Source: Liolophura sinensis
Lineage: Eukaryota; Mollusca; Polyplacophora; Chitonida; Chitonidae
NCBI RefSeq assembly: GCF_032854445.1
Contig: NC_088307.1
Location: 23,261,953-23,325,952 of the forward strand
DNA: 64,000 nucleotides
Direction: 5' to 3'
Made by a program: the position numbers and the translations under genes
Notes under the pieces: generated by a model
Seen by the model: only the letters and a program-made list of their open reading frames with translations
Database searches by the model: none
Told to the model about the DNA's origin: nothing
Shown here: positions 13,801-28,800 of the stretch, piece by piece
Numbering within the stretch: the first letter of the stretch is position 1
Layout of the letters: each line of letters begins with the position of its first letter

Positions 13801-16800
13801 TCTATCCTTTGGTTGAAATAAAAATGAACTTTTCCTGTTTACTATTAAGGTACAGAAGGAATGACAGTAACTGACAGCAAGCCAGAAAAAGCTAAAGGTG
13901 AGTGGTATTCTCTATCTGAGAATCCAGTTTGAAAAACTTCCTGCAAAGGCTTGAATGTGAATCCAATCTTTTATGACATGGGCTACAAACTATATCATAC
14001 TTTATTTTACATAAAACACCAATCAAACAAACAAATAAATTAAACAAATTATGTTTTACAAAGATGTTAATAAATTTAGCAAAGATTCTAAAATTTATGG
14101 AGGAAAATTATTTTACTTTTTGAAGGTTTGATATAGGTGTTGCAAAACTTACATGTAAGGATACCTGTATTTACTCCTAAATTTTTGCTGCTGTAATTCT
14201 TTCGCATGTTTGCAAGGTGTTTATGCACATTCTAAAAGCATTATTCTGTGTAGTGTAATAAAATTGTACTTTTTGTGAAGCCCTGAAAATGACCAGGTTT
14301 TGTTTCTCTTGTTTCTAAAACCAAATGAAAAAGTTGCTCTTTCATAGGTGAAAAGGTTGGGAAATTCAGACATTATATTAAAGAAATGGATTTTTTGATC
14401 ATAGCATTAAGGGGATGAATGTTTTCAAGCTTATAACCTGAATATTCTTAGCTTGTCTATTTCAGAATTTAAGAATTATCTGTAATTTTGACTGTTTTTT
14501 TTCTGCTTTGAAAATATCTATGTGTGTTTCAGTAAACATTATTCCAATGACAAATCTTAATCATGATTTAAAAATTGACACGTTATCGTTTTCAGAACCA
14601 TCAAAGGGTGGAGAAGATGTGATCAAAGCATCAACAAATAAAATTACTGGTGACAAAGGGAACAAATATTACAGTGAGGAATTAGATAAATCAAAAGGTG
14701 AGAAAGTTGGAACTTTTTTGTACAGGTAGTAAGTTTAGTAATAATGGCTTCTTTTTGTTGGAGTCCTGTATTTCACCTAAAGTTTCATAGAAAAAAATAT
14801 ACAACCTGAAGCGTATAAAAACCTTAAATGATAATTTTCACTTTTTCTGATAAGAAATTATTTAAACTTTACGAATAAGTGGGCTTATAAGGTGGATGCT
14901 TCAGTCAGAATCACACAAATTATGTCACTAGATAGATGCTAAGCTTTCAGAGATCTGGAACGTACAAAAATTGTTTTCACCTAAAACGCTTTCGTAGCCT
15001 TTGTTATCTGAGCAGTCTGATTTGATTACGACCACTAGTCCTTGACAAGTGAGATCAGTTCAGGTGAAGAGTTCAAACCCAGTTCCTGATGGTTTGGCAG
15101 CTGTAAAGTGTGGGAAGGTTTCTCCTCTGTGTAGCATAGTGCACGTTTTTCTCTTTGGCTCTGTTGCATTTCCTGTACCTTTAAACTCCCTTACAGTCAG
15201 AGGTAACGTAACGTGAAGAACATTTGTGATTTGTTGTTATTGGCATGGTGTACAAATTTTTTGAGGGTCTCCATGGCTCAAGTGTTACAGGAATGCGATC
15301 GCTACGAGTTCAAGTCAACCGGCTTCCGCTTAGATACATGAAAGGTCTGCCAGCAACCTGCCGATTGTCATGGGTTTCCTCCCTCCATAATGTTTGTCAT
15401 GGTCACATAAATAAAATAATCCTGAGTATGCTGTAAAACACCAATCAAATAAATAAATAATAATTCTTTATTTCTCAGCAGGAAAGACAGATATAAAGGC
15501 GACAGTTGAACCCAAAGTTAAAAGTTCCGAAGGAAAAACGGAGATAAAGGAAGTTATAGAGCCAGTAATAAAGAGTGAAAAAGATGCTATTACAGGCGAT
15601 AAAGGGAACAAATACTACAGTGCAGAGCTGGACAAGGGGATATCTGCTTCAGGTAATCAAAACATAATAATGTTTGTGTCTTTCAGAATGTTTCCTGCTT
15701 TATCCACAGGAATGTTCTTTATAACTTGCTCTGGAGGCCAGGTACAGATTTGACTGGGTGGCTGGCTGGAGTTGGTCATTTGTCTGGTATACAGAGTGTG
15801 GATTTATGTGTGAAGAGGATATAGAATGACATTTAACTTTAAAGTTACATGTAGTCAAAATATTCTCTGTCATATTTTTTGTACCTGCTTGAAACTCCCA
15901 GCTGAACTATAAATAATTGCTTTTACCCAAATTTGTACTTCAACCCCCATTCAACCAGCTGCAGTGCAGTTCAGCCAGTCACTGAGCAGAGAGATGATTG
16001 GCTAAGCACTGAATGAGGAACCCCGCCCCTCCTGCCAGTCAACGAGAACCATCCATGCGGAATGGATGCCAAGATCTCTGCTGAAGATTTGTAATATTCA
16101 CCCGACGATACCAAGGAGTACATCGAACACAAAATACAAAGCCTCCTGATGCAAAATTCAGTTGAGAAGGACTCCAACAACGGGAGATTTCTTTTTAACT
16201 GTTGTATTGTACATTGATTAACTAAGTGATTCAGTGAGTGAGTTCTGAAACAATAATGCAAAACTCAGATGACTTTACAATAAGAAACGTCAAAATTAAA
16301 CCGAAACAAAAATAAAACCACACAAAAATGTTATGGCGTCATTCAGTGTCTAGTAAACATTTAAAATTGAAATTAATTTCATTTATATTTAAATATTAAA
16401 CATTACAAGTTAGCGCAATAATTTAAGCTTTAAGAATTTAATGAAACTTTGGAAATATTTTTCAATTCACATAGAATACATACATAGTAAATGCTTGACT
16501 AATCAAGCAACAGATAAGGTATTATAACCAAAAATGGGTTACTCATTACTTGGAATATCGCAGAAATATTAACTCTCAAAATGCACATTTACCTATAAAT
16601 TGTTATTAATAAACATTAATAAACAATCATATATCACAGTTAAAGCGATCATCACATTCCATCCATCACAGTAAAAGCGATCATCATATTCCATCCATCA
16701 CAGTAAAAGCGATCATCACATTCCATCCATCACAGTGAAAGCGATCATTACATTCCATCCATCACAGTAAAAGCAATCATCACATTCCATCCATCACAGT

Positions 16801-19800
16801 AAAAGCGATCATCACATTCCATCCATCACAGTAAAAGCGATCATCACATTCCATCCATCACAGTAAAAGCGATCATCACATTCCATCCATCACAGTAAAA
16901 GTGATCATCACATTCCATCCATCACAGTAAAAGCGGTCATCACATTCCATCCATCACAGTAAAAGCGATCATCATATTCCATCCATCACAGTAAAAGCGA
17001 TCATCACATTCCATCCATCACAGTGAAAGCGATCATTACATTCCATCCATCACAGTAAAAGCGATCATCACATTCCATCCATCACAGTAAAAGCGATCAT
17101 CACATTCCATCCATCACAGTAAAAGCAATCATCACATTCCATCCATCACAGTAAAAGCCATCATCACATTCCATCCATCACAGTAAAAACGATCATCACA
17201 TTCCATCCATCACAGTAAAAGCGGTCATCACATTCCATCTATCACAGTAAAAGCGATCATCACATTCCATCCATCACAGTAAAAGCGATCATCACATTCC
17301 ATCCATCACAGTAAAAGCGATCATCACATTCCATCCATCACAGTAAAAGCGATCATTACATTCCATCGAAATCATTGATATGATACATATAGCATTCAGT
17401 CCCCCAGCTGATGTTTGTTTACAAACATGAAGATGGTCTAGCCCACATTAGGGGTGATAGATTGGTCTTTTATTTCAAAATTTCTCAAACATTTAAACCT
17501 TAGGAACATATCTTTCTACTTTTTCGGCTGTATAAAAACCATTCCAAAACACACAAAATAAATCTAATTGAATAAATGCAACTAGATGGAGGTAACAGAT
17601 ATATTCAAATCTGTACACCCGACACAAAAATGGACTGGCTGCCAAAATGAGGCAATTTTCAAAGCCTAAAAATGTACTAGAATGACAACGAAATTAGAGA
17701 TAAATATGACAATTTGTCCATTCTATTTCACCCACATTGCAACAGTAATGCCATTTTATATCAGTATGTCAAAATTACCTAATGATTGGATCACTAGTAA
17801 AACATGTTGAACTGGGTTGTAAAGCCCTTCAAATAAGATGCGTATCCATATTGTCAGCTTGCTCAAGCAGGAGTGAGCATCAAGATTTTGGCTTGCTAAC
17901 ACGGAAAAGCGTCACGGGAGATATATGATGGGATCAGTTAGAAGCCAGACAGGTACACAGGCATTACGCAACACCTCCTGATTGTTGTAAAGCTGTTGAT
18001 TTTATGTATCTGCTTCGTCCTGAACCTAAGGAACCAAATCTTCCCACCTAAAGGAACCCAAGCTTCCCACCCAATAAATCCAATTTTTCCACCCAAAGGA
18101 ACTGAATTTGCTTTTCTAGAAAATATGTTCTCTGATTTTAAAGACAACCAATTTAAAGGGTCAGTGATCACAGAAATGAAAACTTGCCTAAAGATTTCAT
18201 CTCTTTCCCGGTAAGATGAAAGAAAGGATTTGTCTGTGAATATTGAAATTTATTATCCACCCAAGGATATAAAGAACTTAAAGCATAGGGACATTTTCAC
18301 TAATGGAAAACTAATAAAAAGGAAACCTCCCTGTACTCCGAATTTCCCTGTCACCCCAGAATCCAAAACAGCGGACACCAAGCAGGCTTTTCCTGATGCA
18401 TGTGCTATTTTGAAGTTCCCTCACCCTAAACAGTATTGATGTCACTTAAATTTTTCCTGAACCAGTGTGTCCTACCCTGAAGTCATCACCCACAAGAGGC
18501 CTTTGACCCTTGCACACGCAGCTGCACCATTGACAGGATTCTCATGTGTGTAATTCATGTGCTGTAAATATCATATACCATGTTGACAGATGAATCTGGG
18601 GAGGGTTCTGAAGAAGATAGTGAAGATACATCAGAAAGTGAAAGTGAAAGTGATGCCAATGGTGGTGGTGTTGCACAACAGCAGGCAGATAAAGAAACCA
18701 ACCCCATTGAGCATACTGATGTGATAAGTGAAACGGAAAGGGTTCTTGACACTGTGGATGAGGTACCAGAAAACGAGGCTTCTGAAACTGACAGTGGTAA
18801 GGAGGAATATCCTGATGATGATAGAGGATCAAATGCCCTTGATGAAACTGATGAAAAGAAGGAAGTTGGCGAGAAACGTATGGACACTGATACAGCTGAG
18901 CAAGATGAAGTTAAAACAGACATGGGAGAGATTGGAAATGATGAATCCCATACTGCTGATGGTGGCTATGTTTTTAATGCTGCTGGCGATGCGAGTGTTG
19001 ATAATGATGCTCAGAGCAATGAAGTTTCACCTCCAAGTGACAGCGCTGGAAAATCTACCCACCCTGCAGATAATGACACAACTTCTCACCCACAGGATGA
19101 AGTTGGCTACACTCTTTCCTCCCAGGATCAAGTGATGGATGAACCACCTAAAGAAGGTGTCTACAATATGTAATGCAAGCAATAACACTTAAAGAATTTG
19201 TTTCAATTTTACATGTAATTTGGGCTTTATGTCTTTCACAGCTTATTTTATCATGCCACATAAGTTCTGTAGTGTCTCAAATCTGTGACTTTTTATTTAT
19301 ATTGCTGACTCTTCAGGATTTTCTTCCATAAAAGACTTCTATAACTATGGTATAAGGTATAATTCATTGTCATTGGTTCTGACAAATGGAATTACCCTGA
19401 ATCTTCAAACTTTTTCAACCACCTCAGCAACCAGTATTTTGAAACATTTTGAGAGAACTATGGAGTGTAAAGAAATAATCGGCACAGAGTTATAAAACTT
19501 GCATCTTTAGTGACACAAACAAATAACTTTTTGGCTTCATTTTCGTAATAAATGTCTGCAAAAATAATACTGACAAAAGTGCTGTAGCTGTTATAGTATA
19601 TATCAATGTTTCCCCTTCATATTAACCTGCACAGCTGCAGAAGAGACAAACGCTGCACCTGAGGAACAGGCCCAAACAGAAACCAAGGAGCTTAGTCACT
19701 CTGGCCGCTCCGATGAAATAACGATTAAAGGTGAAGCTGATGAGGAAAGCCAAACTTCAGAAGATGACCAGAATGATACAGATCCTGGAGAAAAGGAGAA

Positions 19801-22800
19801 CAGAGAAAAAGGAGTAGCTGAAAATACTGTAAAAAGTGAAATAGGTGGGGGATGATTCAGACCAAGAGGCAGTAGCAAGTTTAGTTACACCTAAACACCA
19901 GCTTATAATTTTAGAACTTTTGAGCCTCTGATCTTTCCTTTCTGCACTTTGTCCACATGTAATATTTCTACCATTAAAAAAATCAGTATGAAGCATCATT
20001 AATGTTACAATTTAATTGCTTGGAAAATAAGATAAATTAAATCCTTCTTTATTTACTTAACTTGAATCTTAATTCAACTTAACTTGAATATAAAATTGAT
20101 TGAATGCGTATATTCTGCACTTTTGACCTTAACCACCAAGGTCATTTGACTTCACAGTTTCATGTCCTTACATCACCATGTTATGTGTTACCCAAGCTAC
20201 CTACCCTATTTCTGTGTTCATTAGAATCTAATCTGTTGTTCTGATATTCACGATCTCACTTAATAAAGCTTTGTGTTGTTTCACCTAATTCCGGAATGTT
20301 CTTGCCAAGACGCTTGTTTCTGGCAGAACCAGACAATTCCAGGTGGCATCGTTCCCTATCCAACAGAGGAATCTCCTGAACCACAACAAGAATTACTTGT
20401 ACCCTGTCTTTACCAATTATAGGAATAAGCTTTGTGTTGTTTGCTTACACTGTTGCACAACCCCCAAACCCTTGGTTGTTGTTAAAAAGCCACTGGATGT
20501 TACACTTCTCTAACCAAGGAAAGGAGGACGTTACCATGCCACCACAAGAACTGGACACGTTCTACCTTAACCTGGCGTAAAACCAAGCTTCATGTGTGCC
20601 CCGTGGCATGTACGTGTACAATACCAAATCTTGAAATGTTGTTGGAGAAATAGACACTTTTTTTTTCTGAAACCCAATGTCTCCCTTCCTTAACCAACAG
20701 AAGGACCACCATCCCAAACCACAACAAGAACTGCATGTTCCTTGCCTTTACAAGTTGTAGAAACAAGCTTTGTCATGTTTGTTTGTGACACAACACCTAA
20801 TAGTGAACTGTTGTTGAAACTGCACCTGATTGTTCCTGAAACCAGATGACACCCTTCCCGGCAACCTACAAGAGAACCACATGTGCCTTCCCTAACCACA
20901 CCTCCAGCAAGCTCCCTCCTTGCTTGTTGACTAATATCACAATCTCTGAATCTTCTTGAATGTCTTTCAAGACTCTCCACCCAGCAGCACGCAGAGTCCA
21001 CCTGTCTCCAGTATGGACTATGATGCGCCATTTGAAGGGCAGTCCATTGTAAAGGAGGAAACTTCTTCGGAAGAAGAACCTGTTCAGAAAGAGGAGCCCT
21101 CTGATGCTCACCACGTAGAAGAACCTTTGGCATCAGCAGAACCTTTTGCGCAAGAAAAACCTTCAGAGAAAGGGGATTCTCTTGCAACTGCTGAAGATGT
21201 GCCTAGTGAGAATGGAGTGTCAGAAGAAGGTGGAGTGTTCCACACAAATTCATGATGTGTAGTTTTGCAATCTTGAAATGTTACTTTTATATCACCGTTG
21301 TCTTGTGGTCAGTTCCAGCCTTGACATTCTTGATTTATCAAAAGAGCTGCCTGCATAGTTTTTTTTTCCAAATTTAAAGCATTTGCAAAAAAAAGGAAGT
21401 TGACAGAATTGTCCTTAGGTTCAAGCTCTTTGGTTATGGCTTGTGTGTCTGCATGATGAACGCAGCTGTTTTGCTTACAATGTGTATATTTAATTAATAT
21501 TTGATTAAATGTTTGAAGATGGAGAGAATCTCTGGCTTGAGGAGAAAAATCCTATGGAAGTAAAATTCCCTAATGGACTTTCACTCAGCAAAGCCAATAC
21601 ACTAATCTTATAATCAGCTGTGTACGTACTGTGAAAAACAGTATTGTGCATGTCTATTACAAATACTGCAACACAGGGAAATATAGCTTCCAGAAAGCTG
21701 ATTCGTCAGAAAGTTGTACATTTCCCTGATTGTTTATTGGAATTCAACAATATTCAAGCAAATAAAGAGGCACTGTGCAGTGAGGGATACAGTTCGATAC
21801 AAGCCACTTAAAACATGGCTATTATTATGTAAATCTATATTTTGTATATTGTAGACAAATCCAAAAAGGATGCATCAAAAGAAGACAAGAAAGCTGAAAA
21901 TCAAGATCATGCAGGTGAGTGTGGCGTTTGGTATTTCAGCATCTGTGTGATACAAAAGTTTATGGTATAATATATGAGCAACCTTTCTTTCTTTAGTTCC
22001 CACAAGGCTATTTCATAAGTTTTGCATTCCTAACATGACTGATGAACCTAAGCAATAAAGGCAGAGACTTTATGTGGCACATAAGACTTCAGTTGCAAAA
22101 TGATTTTATAGGGGCCTTTATAGGGGCCGAGGAGCTAGAGTGCTAGCACGGCACAAGGCCTGTCACCAGTGTGGTCGCTGTGAGTTCCAGTACAGTGCAT
22201 GCTGTCTGTTTCTCTAGTTGTAAATGTATGTGTATCTGGATAGGCCTTCCCCCAGACTTTGTCCAGTTTCCTTGTATCATAATGTTGGCCAACATTGTGT
22301 ATAAAGTGAGGTACATGTATTATTTAGAGGTGTAATTAATAATAATAACACCAATACAAACAAATACATAGAAATCGATTTCAAAATTTTGTAAAATGGC
22401 TGGCATCATATGCCATTGCTGTGATCTTTAATCTTGCAAATTTGAAATGTTACTTTTAGATCACAATTGTCTTGTACCGTCAGTCACAACCTTGACATTC
22501 TGACAGTAGTATTTACTTCGAAAAATGAAGACTTTTCAATTGTTTGAGAAATATTTGTCTGGTGTTGGTAAGAAGACCCTCATTCTCTCGTGGTGGACTC
22601 ACTTAGATTTTGTGTTTTACATCATTAAGGCTTTTCCTCCGCTGAAATAGAGGCCATGTTGTTTGGTTCCTCAACCAGCGGGTCTAAGAAACCTTTGCAA
22701 GCTGAAAAGCAAGCTGGGAAGGTAGTCGAACCCCTAGTGGCAAGCTCAGCTGCAGGTGTCAGCATGGGAGGTAACCCTTACCATGCTGAGAAGCTCGACA

Positions 22801-25800
22801 AAAAAGGCAAAGAGGAAGTCCCTGTAGAGGTGATAGAACCAATGATTGCCAGCTCGACAACTGCCTCATATTTAGGCGCCAAACCATCGGGAAGGGGAGA
22901 CAAATCTGGTGATTATATGCCTCGACCTGAAGTATATATGTAATTGGTGTAGGCTCAAATGCAGATCATATACATTCTCTTGTGCTTTGGTTTGGGTATT
23001 ACATGGGTGTATGCTTATCTAATTTACTATATCAATACTAGATGCATATTCTCTAGGTGCACTGTGTACTGGCATCACTGACCTAGCATTACATTTTTTT
23101 TTTTTTTTTTGCAATTTACATAATTTTGGGGCATCTGCTCATATGGTTTATGTATGTGATTTGAAGATTAATAATATGTAAAAGACAGCAAAAAAAAAAA
23201 AAAAAAATACTCAGTCAAAGATTGGCATCTTTGCCAGTAACGTGCAGATGGATTTGGGTTTCCCTCAGGTTCTCTCACGGTAAAAGTGAAAATATTATAG
23301 AGTATGCATGCATGGCATGAAACATTAAATGAAATAAATAAATTTGCCTACTTAAATATATTTACATGTATATGTAATGCCTGGAGCTGGTTTCGCCTGG
23401 GATTAAGATTAATCCCAGGTTTCACAAAGCATGCTTGATAGTGATAAATAGGCCTTTATAGCTATGTGCACTTTATACCTCCACAGCATATGTTGTCATG
23501 GTACCGGTTGTTAAGGGTTTACTTAGCTAAGTGTGCTTTCTGATACTGACTGCAGGACTCCCAATTTGCAAATGGCTTTCATCATTCATTTCAGACTTTT
23601 CATATGGCTCAGAACAAATTACAATTAATACGAAGTTTAGGCACTAAACAATTTAAGACAGCTTCGTATCTCAGAAGCTTATGATTGAGTAATGATGACA
23701 TAAAGATTAGCTGCTTTCTGCTGTGGATACACATTTCCAGGTCCAAAAAAAAAGAAAAAAACACAACGCATTATGTATATGTTTGGCTAGAGAGGCCTTT
23801 ATTTTGGTTAAGGTTTTGTGTAACGTGTACACATTTGTACCGTCCTGCTTCTAACCCTGTGCATAAAAGCTAGTTATCTCCCCTTACTTCTAAACACTTG
23901 TGCTTTGTTTTAAACTGCTTAATGGATTTGTTTTTATTAGAATTCTTCCAAAAACAATTTTTACATGTACAGAGGTCATGACCATGAAGATATACTAGTA
24001 GTTTGCTTTATCTTTACAAACACTGCTAGCTTCCTTTAGGTCGTGCTCAGAAAGTATGTTCCTATTTTTAACATGATCCATAGATACATGTATTTACTTC
24101 GTGTATGTTACATATATGTCATGGTTTGGGGCCCTGGGGCCACTTTCACAAAGCGGGGTACGATATTTATTTATCGTACATTTGACATACGATATTTTGT
24201 ACGTCAAAATTAACATACCGTTGTCTCACATGTGTGATATCGCACAAGTACTACATCTTTGTGAAAGTGGTTCCTGGTTATTTGACGGCGTCTGCGTTAG
24301 TACGCTGATCAGTCACATGTGGCTGAATCATTTGCCAGTATACCCTGAATGACCTGAAATTTCGCCCATAAAAGTGCATTTTTAGAGGCAAATAAATGTC
24401 ACAAAATATTATTTCTTATGCTGAAACTTACATTTTTCCAGTAGAATATCATCCCATGTTCCAAGAAAACCTCAAAACATCTTTTAAAATCAATAGAACT
24501 CTCAGAATCAGGAAAAATGGGCAAGTTAGTCATGGACGAAATGGTTGGTCATTTAGGGTATCCTTATCTTGAAGTCCTCTGTAAACGGTGAATTATTCAT
24601 TACACATGTAGTGATGATCCTTTGTTATTAAGCTGACTTCAACCAGTAAACAGCACTACTGTTATTCTTCAACCTTTTCACATGTTTTGATGCTGTTTAT
24701 TCATGCAGATTCTGATGGCACTATTCTGTGTAGACTGATAAAATTATACTTTTTGTGAAGCCCTGAAACTGACCAACCCAAGCAGTGTAGTTTTGTCTCC
24801 AAAATTAAGTGAAGCGTACACAAAACTGGTCTGAAGCTTGTCCTTTGTGTGTGTGAAAGGGTTGAGGAATTAGTGTATATGTACTTAGCATTATGTCATC
24901 TGTATGTATGCCCATGTGAGATCATTTGGTGTTACATGAAGTAAACAGAGTCATTTGCATACCATATGCATGTACAGAGCAACTCCTAATCAGCTGATGA
25001 TGGTAATATATTTTCTGTAAAATGTCCATTTTAGGTTTTCTACTGAAATATTTGTCATCCTTTTAAGAAAATATATGAAAGACAAATAGGTATAAATTGA
25101 AACAAAGTGTAGATATATACCTTCGAAGGGTACAAACTGCTATTATAGTAATGACAATTTTTTAGTTTGAAATCTTTATGTTAAAAAGTGCCTGCTTTGT
25201 TAATGCCAGTGACACATTTACCTGTGGTGATATGATGTTGTTTTAAAATCATTCTTTTCATGGAATACCAGTAAGATATAACTTTGATAAACTTTTCAAC
25301 ATTTTTGGGGAAAAACTTTAAAACTTTACTTTCAGAGGTTTCAGCAAATAACTTTATTTCAACAGATAAAAAGCCTGTGTCTGAACCAGAGCTAAAGAAA
25401 TCCAGTGGCAAGATCACTGGTGATAAGGGTAATCGTTACCATGGTGACAAACTGGACAAGTCCACAGGTAATAGTGGGGGAGGACTGGTGTTCGTTTGAA
25501 CAATTCAGGGCTTCAAAAAATCTGATTTGGACAGACCCTTTGCTTAAATTTTCTATTAATAGTTTTGACACCTTTAAAATTCCAATGTAAACTGCTGTCT
25601 TACAAAATTGGCATAGCGGCATAGATATTCATTCCATATTCCAAGGAATATTCAAGCAATTCTATAAAGTTCTCTGTACTTAATTGAGCGTTACATGACT
25701 TAAGGAAGTTTCTTTATTAATGATTAGTTAATTAGGCCTGAGAAAATGTGTGGAAGAATTGTGGTTTATTTGAAGTTACAAATTATTAAGTACAGTTGAT

Positions 25801-28800
25801 AATTTCACAGGCATTGTTGAAGTGTTTAAATAGATTGAGAAAGTCTTTTGTTTTATCCGAGTAAATCGGGTAATAAACCTGTCTGTTCAAAAACTCATAG
25901 AACACATGTGTATACTTGCAACAGTTGTGGAGCCTCTCTTTGGTAAATCTACTGCTCATGTGACTGGTGACAAGGGCAACCGTTACCATAGCAACAAGTT
26001 AGACCAATCATCTCCAGGCAAAGGTGATAACCTTACTTAAACGCAATTTTCTTTACATGGTAATGGTGAAATGCAAAATTACCAAAGGATTGACCTTTTG
26101 TTGACCTTTCGGGTGTCAGCCTTACAGGCACATGTATTTCACATATTCCATAAGGTACATTTGCATTTTCATGTATTATAAGCTTTTTGATTGGATGGCA
26201 TTTCAATTTAATTTTTTTTCTTTTATTTTACTCGATATAGTTACCACTATGTATTTATTAATTTAGTTCTTGTCTAATTTAGTATATATATTTATTTCTG
26301 GATTTTTATTACCATAACTATAATTTTAGGGCATTTTAAATTTTACTTGGTTGGAACATGCATGTCTTCACCTTTGACTTTTTTTGTTTATTATTTATTT
26401 CTTGTTTCTCTGTTGTGATTCTGAAAACAAAATTATTAGTCCAAAGTGCCACAGATAGTGAGGTTATGATCTGTAACTTTTTTCACCTATCATATTATCA
26501 GAAAAGCCACAAGCCGCACCAGTAGTAGAAACAATGAGTACCAGCTCAGCAGGGGGTGGGCTTAGCGCAACCCCAGGGCATGCCCCGGGAGTGTCGTCTA
26601 CCAAGCCCATCCCCGTGGAGGAACCCATGATGGTGGCCAAGTCAGGCTCCGTGTCTATGGCAGGTACAACTTGAAACACAAACAACATTTTACGTTGCAA
26701 TCATTGACTACATACATTAATAACTAGGCTCTAATGAGCAAGTCTTTCCCATCTGATTGGATACATGTAGCTCCATTGCTGGAGCTATGGGGCCATGCAC
26801 CCTGTCTTGACTTGAGCCAGTATTTTCACTGTCGAGATTTATCGGTGTTGGAAATGACATCTCCTTGATGTATTCTCTGACAATGATAACAAATTACTTC
26901 TCTTTACAAGTGACAAGATTTACTTTCATTTTACACAAAACAACATACAAAATTTACATTTATCTCTTTCTTTATGTAGCGAGATGTAAGTTACAAGACT
27001 CACTTCCTGTTGTGTTCAACAGTAAACAAATTACACCCCATGTAACAAGCTTTTTTTTTTCATGATCAAAACTTTGCTGTAACATGTACTGTAACATGTA
27101 CTGTAACGTACTGTAAATAAAAATAGCAGTTGATGGGAAAGTGCATCCATTATTGAATTTTCAGCTAAAAGATAATAACTATTCAGCCCCTCAATAATTT
27201 TTAGCTGTAAATTTCTTAATTAACATCATAAAAATATACATGTGATTGAAAAGACTCTCTCAACTGTGTGATTTTAACTTGGAGGGCTTTATGTGTATAG
27301 CATCATATGATGTGTGTTCAATACTATGATTGGTTCAATACCAATCAATCAATCAATCAATCATTGTCCCAATCGATTCCTGTCCCATGTGTTTCTAGCG
27401 CAGCCTGTTAGTGTCTCAAAAATCTCGAAGTCCAAAGATCACCCTACAGGAGATAAAGGGAATGTGTATCATTCCGCTAAGCTGGACCAGAGTAACAAAG
27501 ACAAAGGTATCACCAACATACCTGTATATACCAGGTGTTATATAGTCATGGGCTTGTAGAGGTAACTCTATTGGTACTAACTCATTACACATCAACATAC
27601 CTGTATATACCAGGTGTTATATAGTCATGGGCTTGTAGAGGTAACTCTATCGGTACTAACTCATTACACATCAACATACCTGTATATACCAGGTGTTATA
27701 TAGTCATGGGCATGTAAAGGTAACTCTAGTGGTACTAACTCATTACACATTAACATACCTGAATATACCAGGTGTTATATAGTCATGGGCTTGTAGAGGT
27801 AACTCTATTGGTACTAACTCATTACACATCATCATACCTGTATATACCAGGTGTTATATAGTCATGGGCTTGTAGAGGTAACTCTAGTGGTACTAACTCA
27901 TTACACATCAACATACCTGTATATACCAGGTGTTATATAGTCATGGGCTTGTAGAGGTAACTCTATCGGTACTAACTCATTACACATCAACATACCTGTA
28001 TATACCAGGTGTTATATAGTCATGGGCATGTAAAGGTAACTCTAGTGGTACTAACTCATTACACATTAACATACCTGAATATACCAGGTGTTATATAGTC
28101 ATGGGCTTGTAGAGGTAACTCTATTGGTACTAACTCATTACACATCATCATACCTGTATATACCAGGTGTTATATAGTCATGGGCTTGTAGAGGTAACTC
28201 TATTGGTACTAACTCATTACACATCAACATACCTGTATATACCAGGTGTTATATAGTCATGGGCTTGTAGAGGTAACTCTATCGGTACTAACTCATTACA
28301 CATCAACATACCTGTATATACCAGGTGTTATATAGTCATGGGCATGTAAAGGTAACTCTAGTGGTACTAACTCATTACACATTAACATACCTGAATATAC
28401 CAGGTGTTATATAGTCATGGGCTTGTAGAGGTAACTCTATTGGTACTAACTCATTACACATCATCATACCTGTATATACCATGTGTTATATAGTCATGGG
28501 CTTGTAGAGGTAACTCTATTGGTACTAACTCATTACACATCAACATACTGTATATACCAGGTGTTATATTTTCATGGGCTTGTAGAGGTAACTCTATTGG
28601 TACTAACTCATTACACATCATCATACCTGTATATACCAGGTGTTATATTGTCATCGGCTTGTAGAGGTAACTCTAGAGGTACAAACTCATTACACATCAA
28701 CATACCTGTATATACCAGGTGTTATATTGTCATGGGCTTGTAGAGGTAACTCTATTGGTACTAACTCATTACACATCAACATACCTGTATATACCAGGTG

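Larger units (their letters stand above)
22909..25335 (+). other. FKBP15 intron, 2.4 kb
   Basis: SINE fragment, a 24-base hairpin at 23396-23419, the palindromic MITE and a family C MITE; nothing coding. Confidence 0.5.

Noticed and set aside
16633..17366. CRISPR-like array
   Set aside because: Units are contiguous with no unique spacers; eukaryotic satellite.
17996..18439. Two frames with FPPKGT words
   Set aside because: No fitting acceptors or donors and the frames end between them; not called as FKBP15 exons.
18728..19135. M/L/I-rich 135-residue frame
   Set aside because: Shadow of the acidic exon in another frame.
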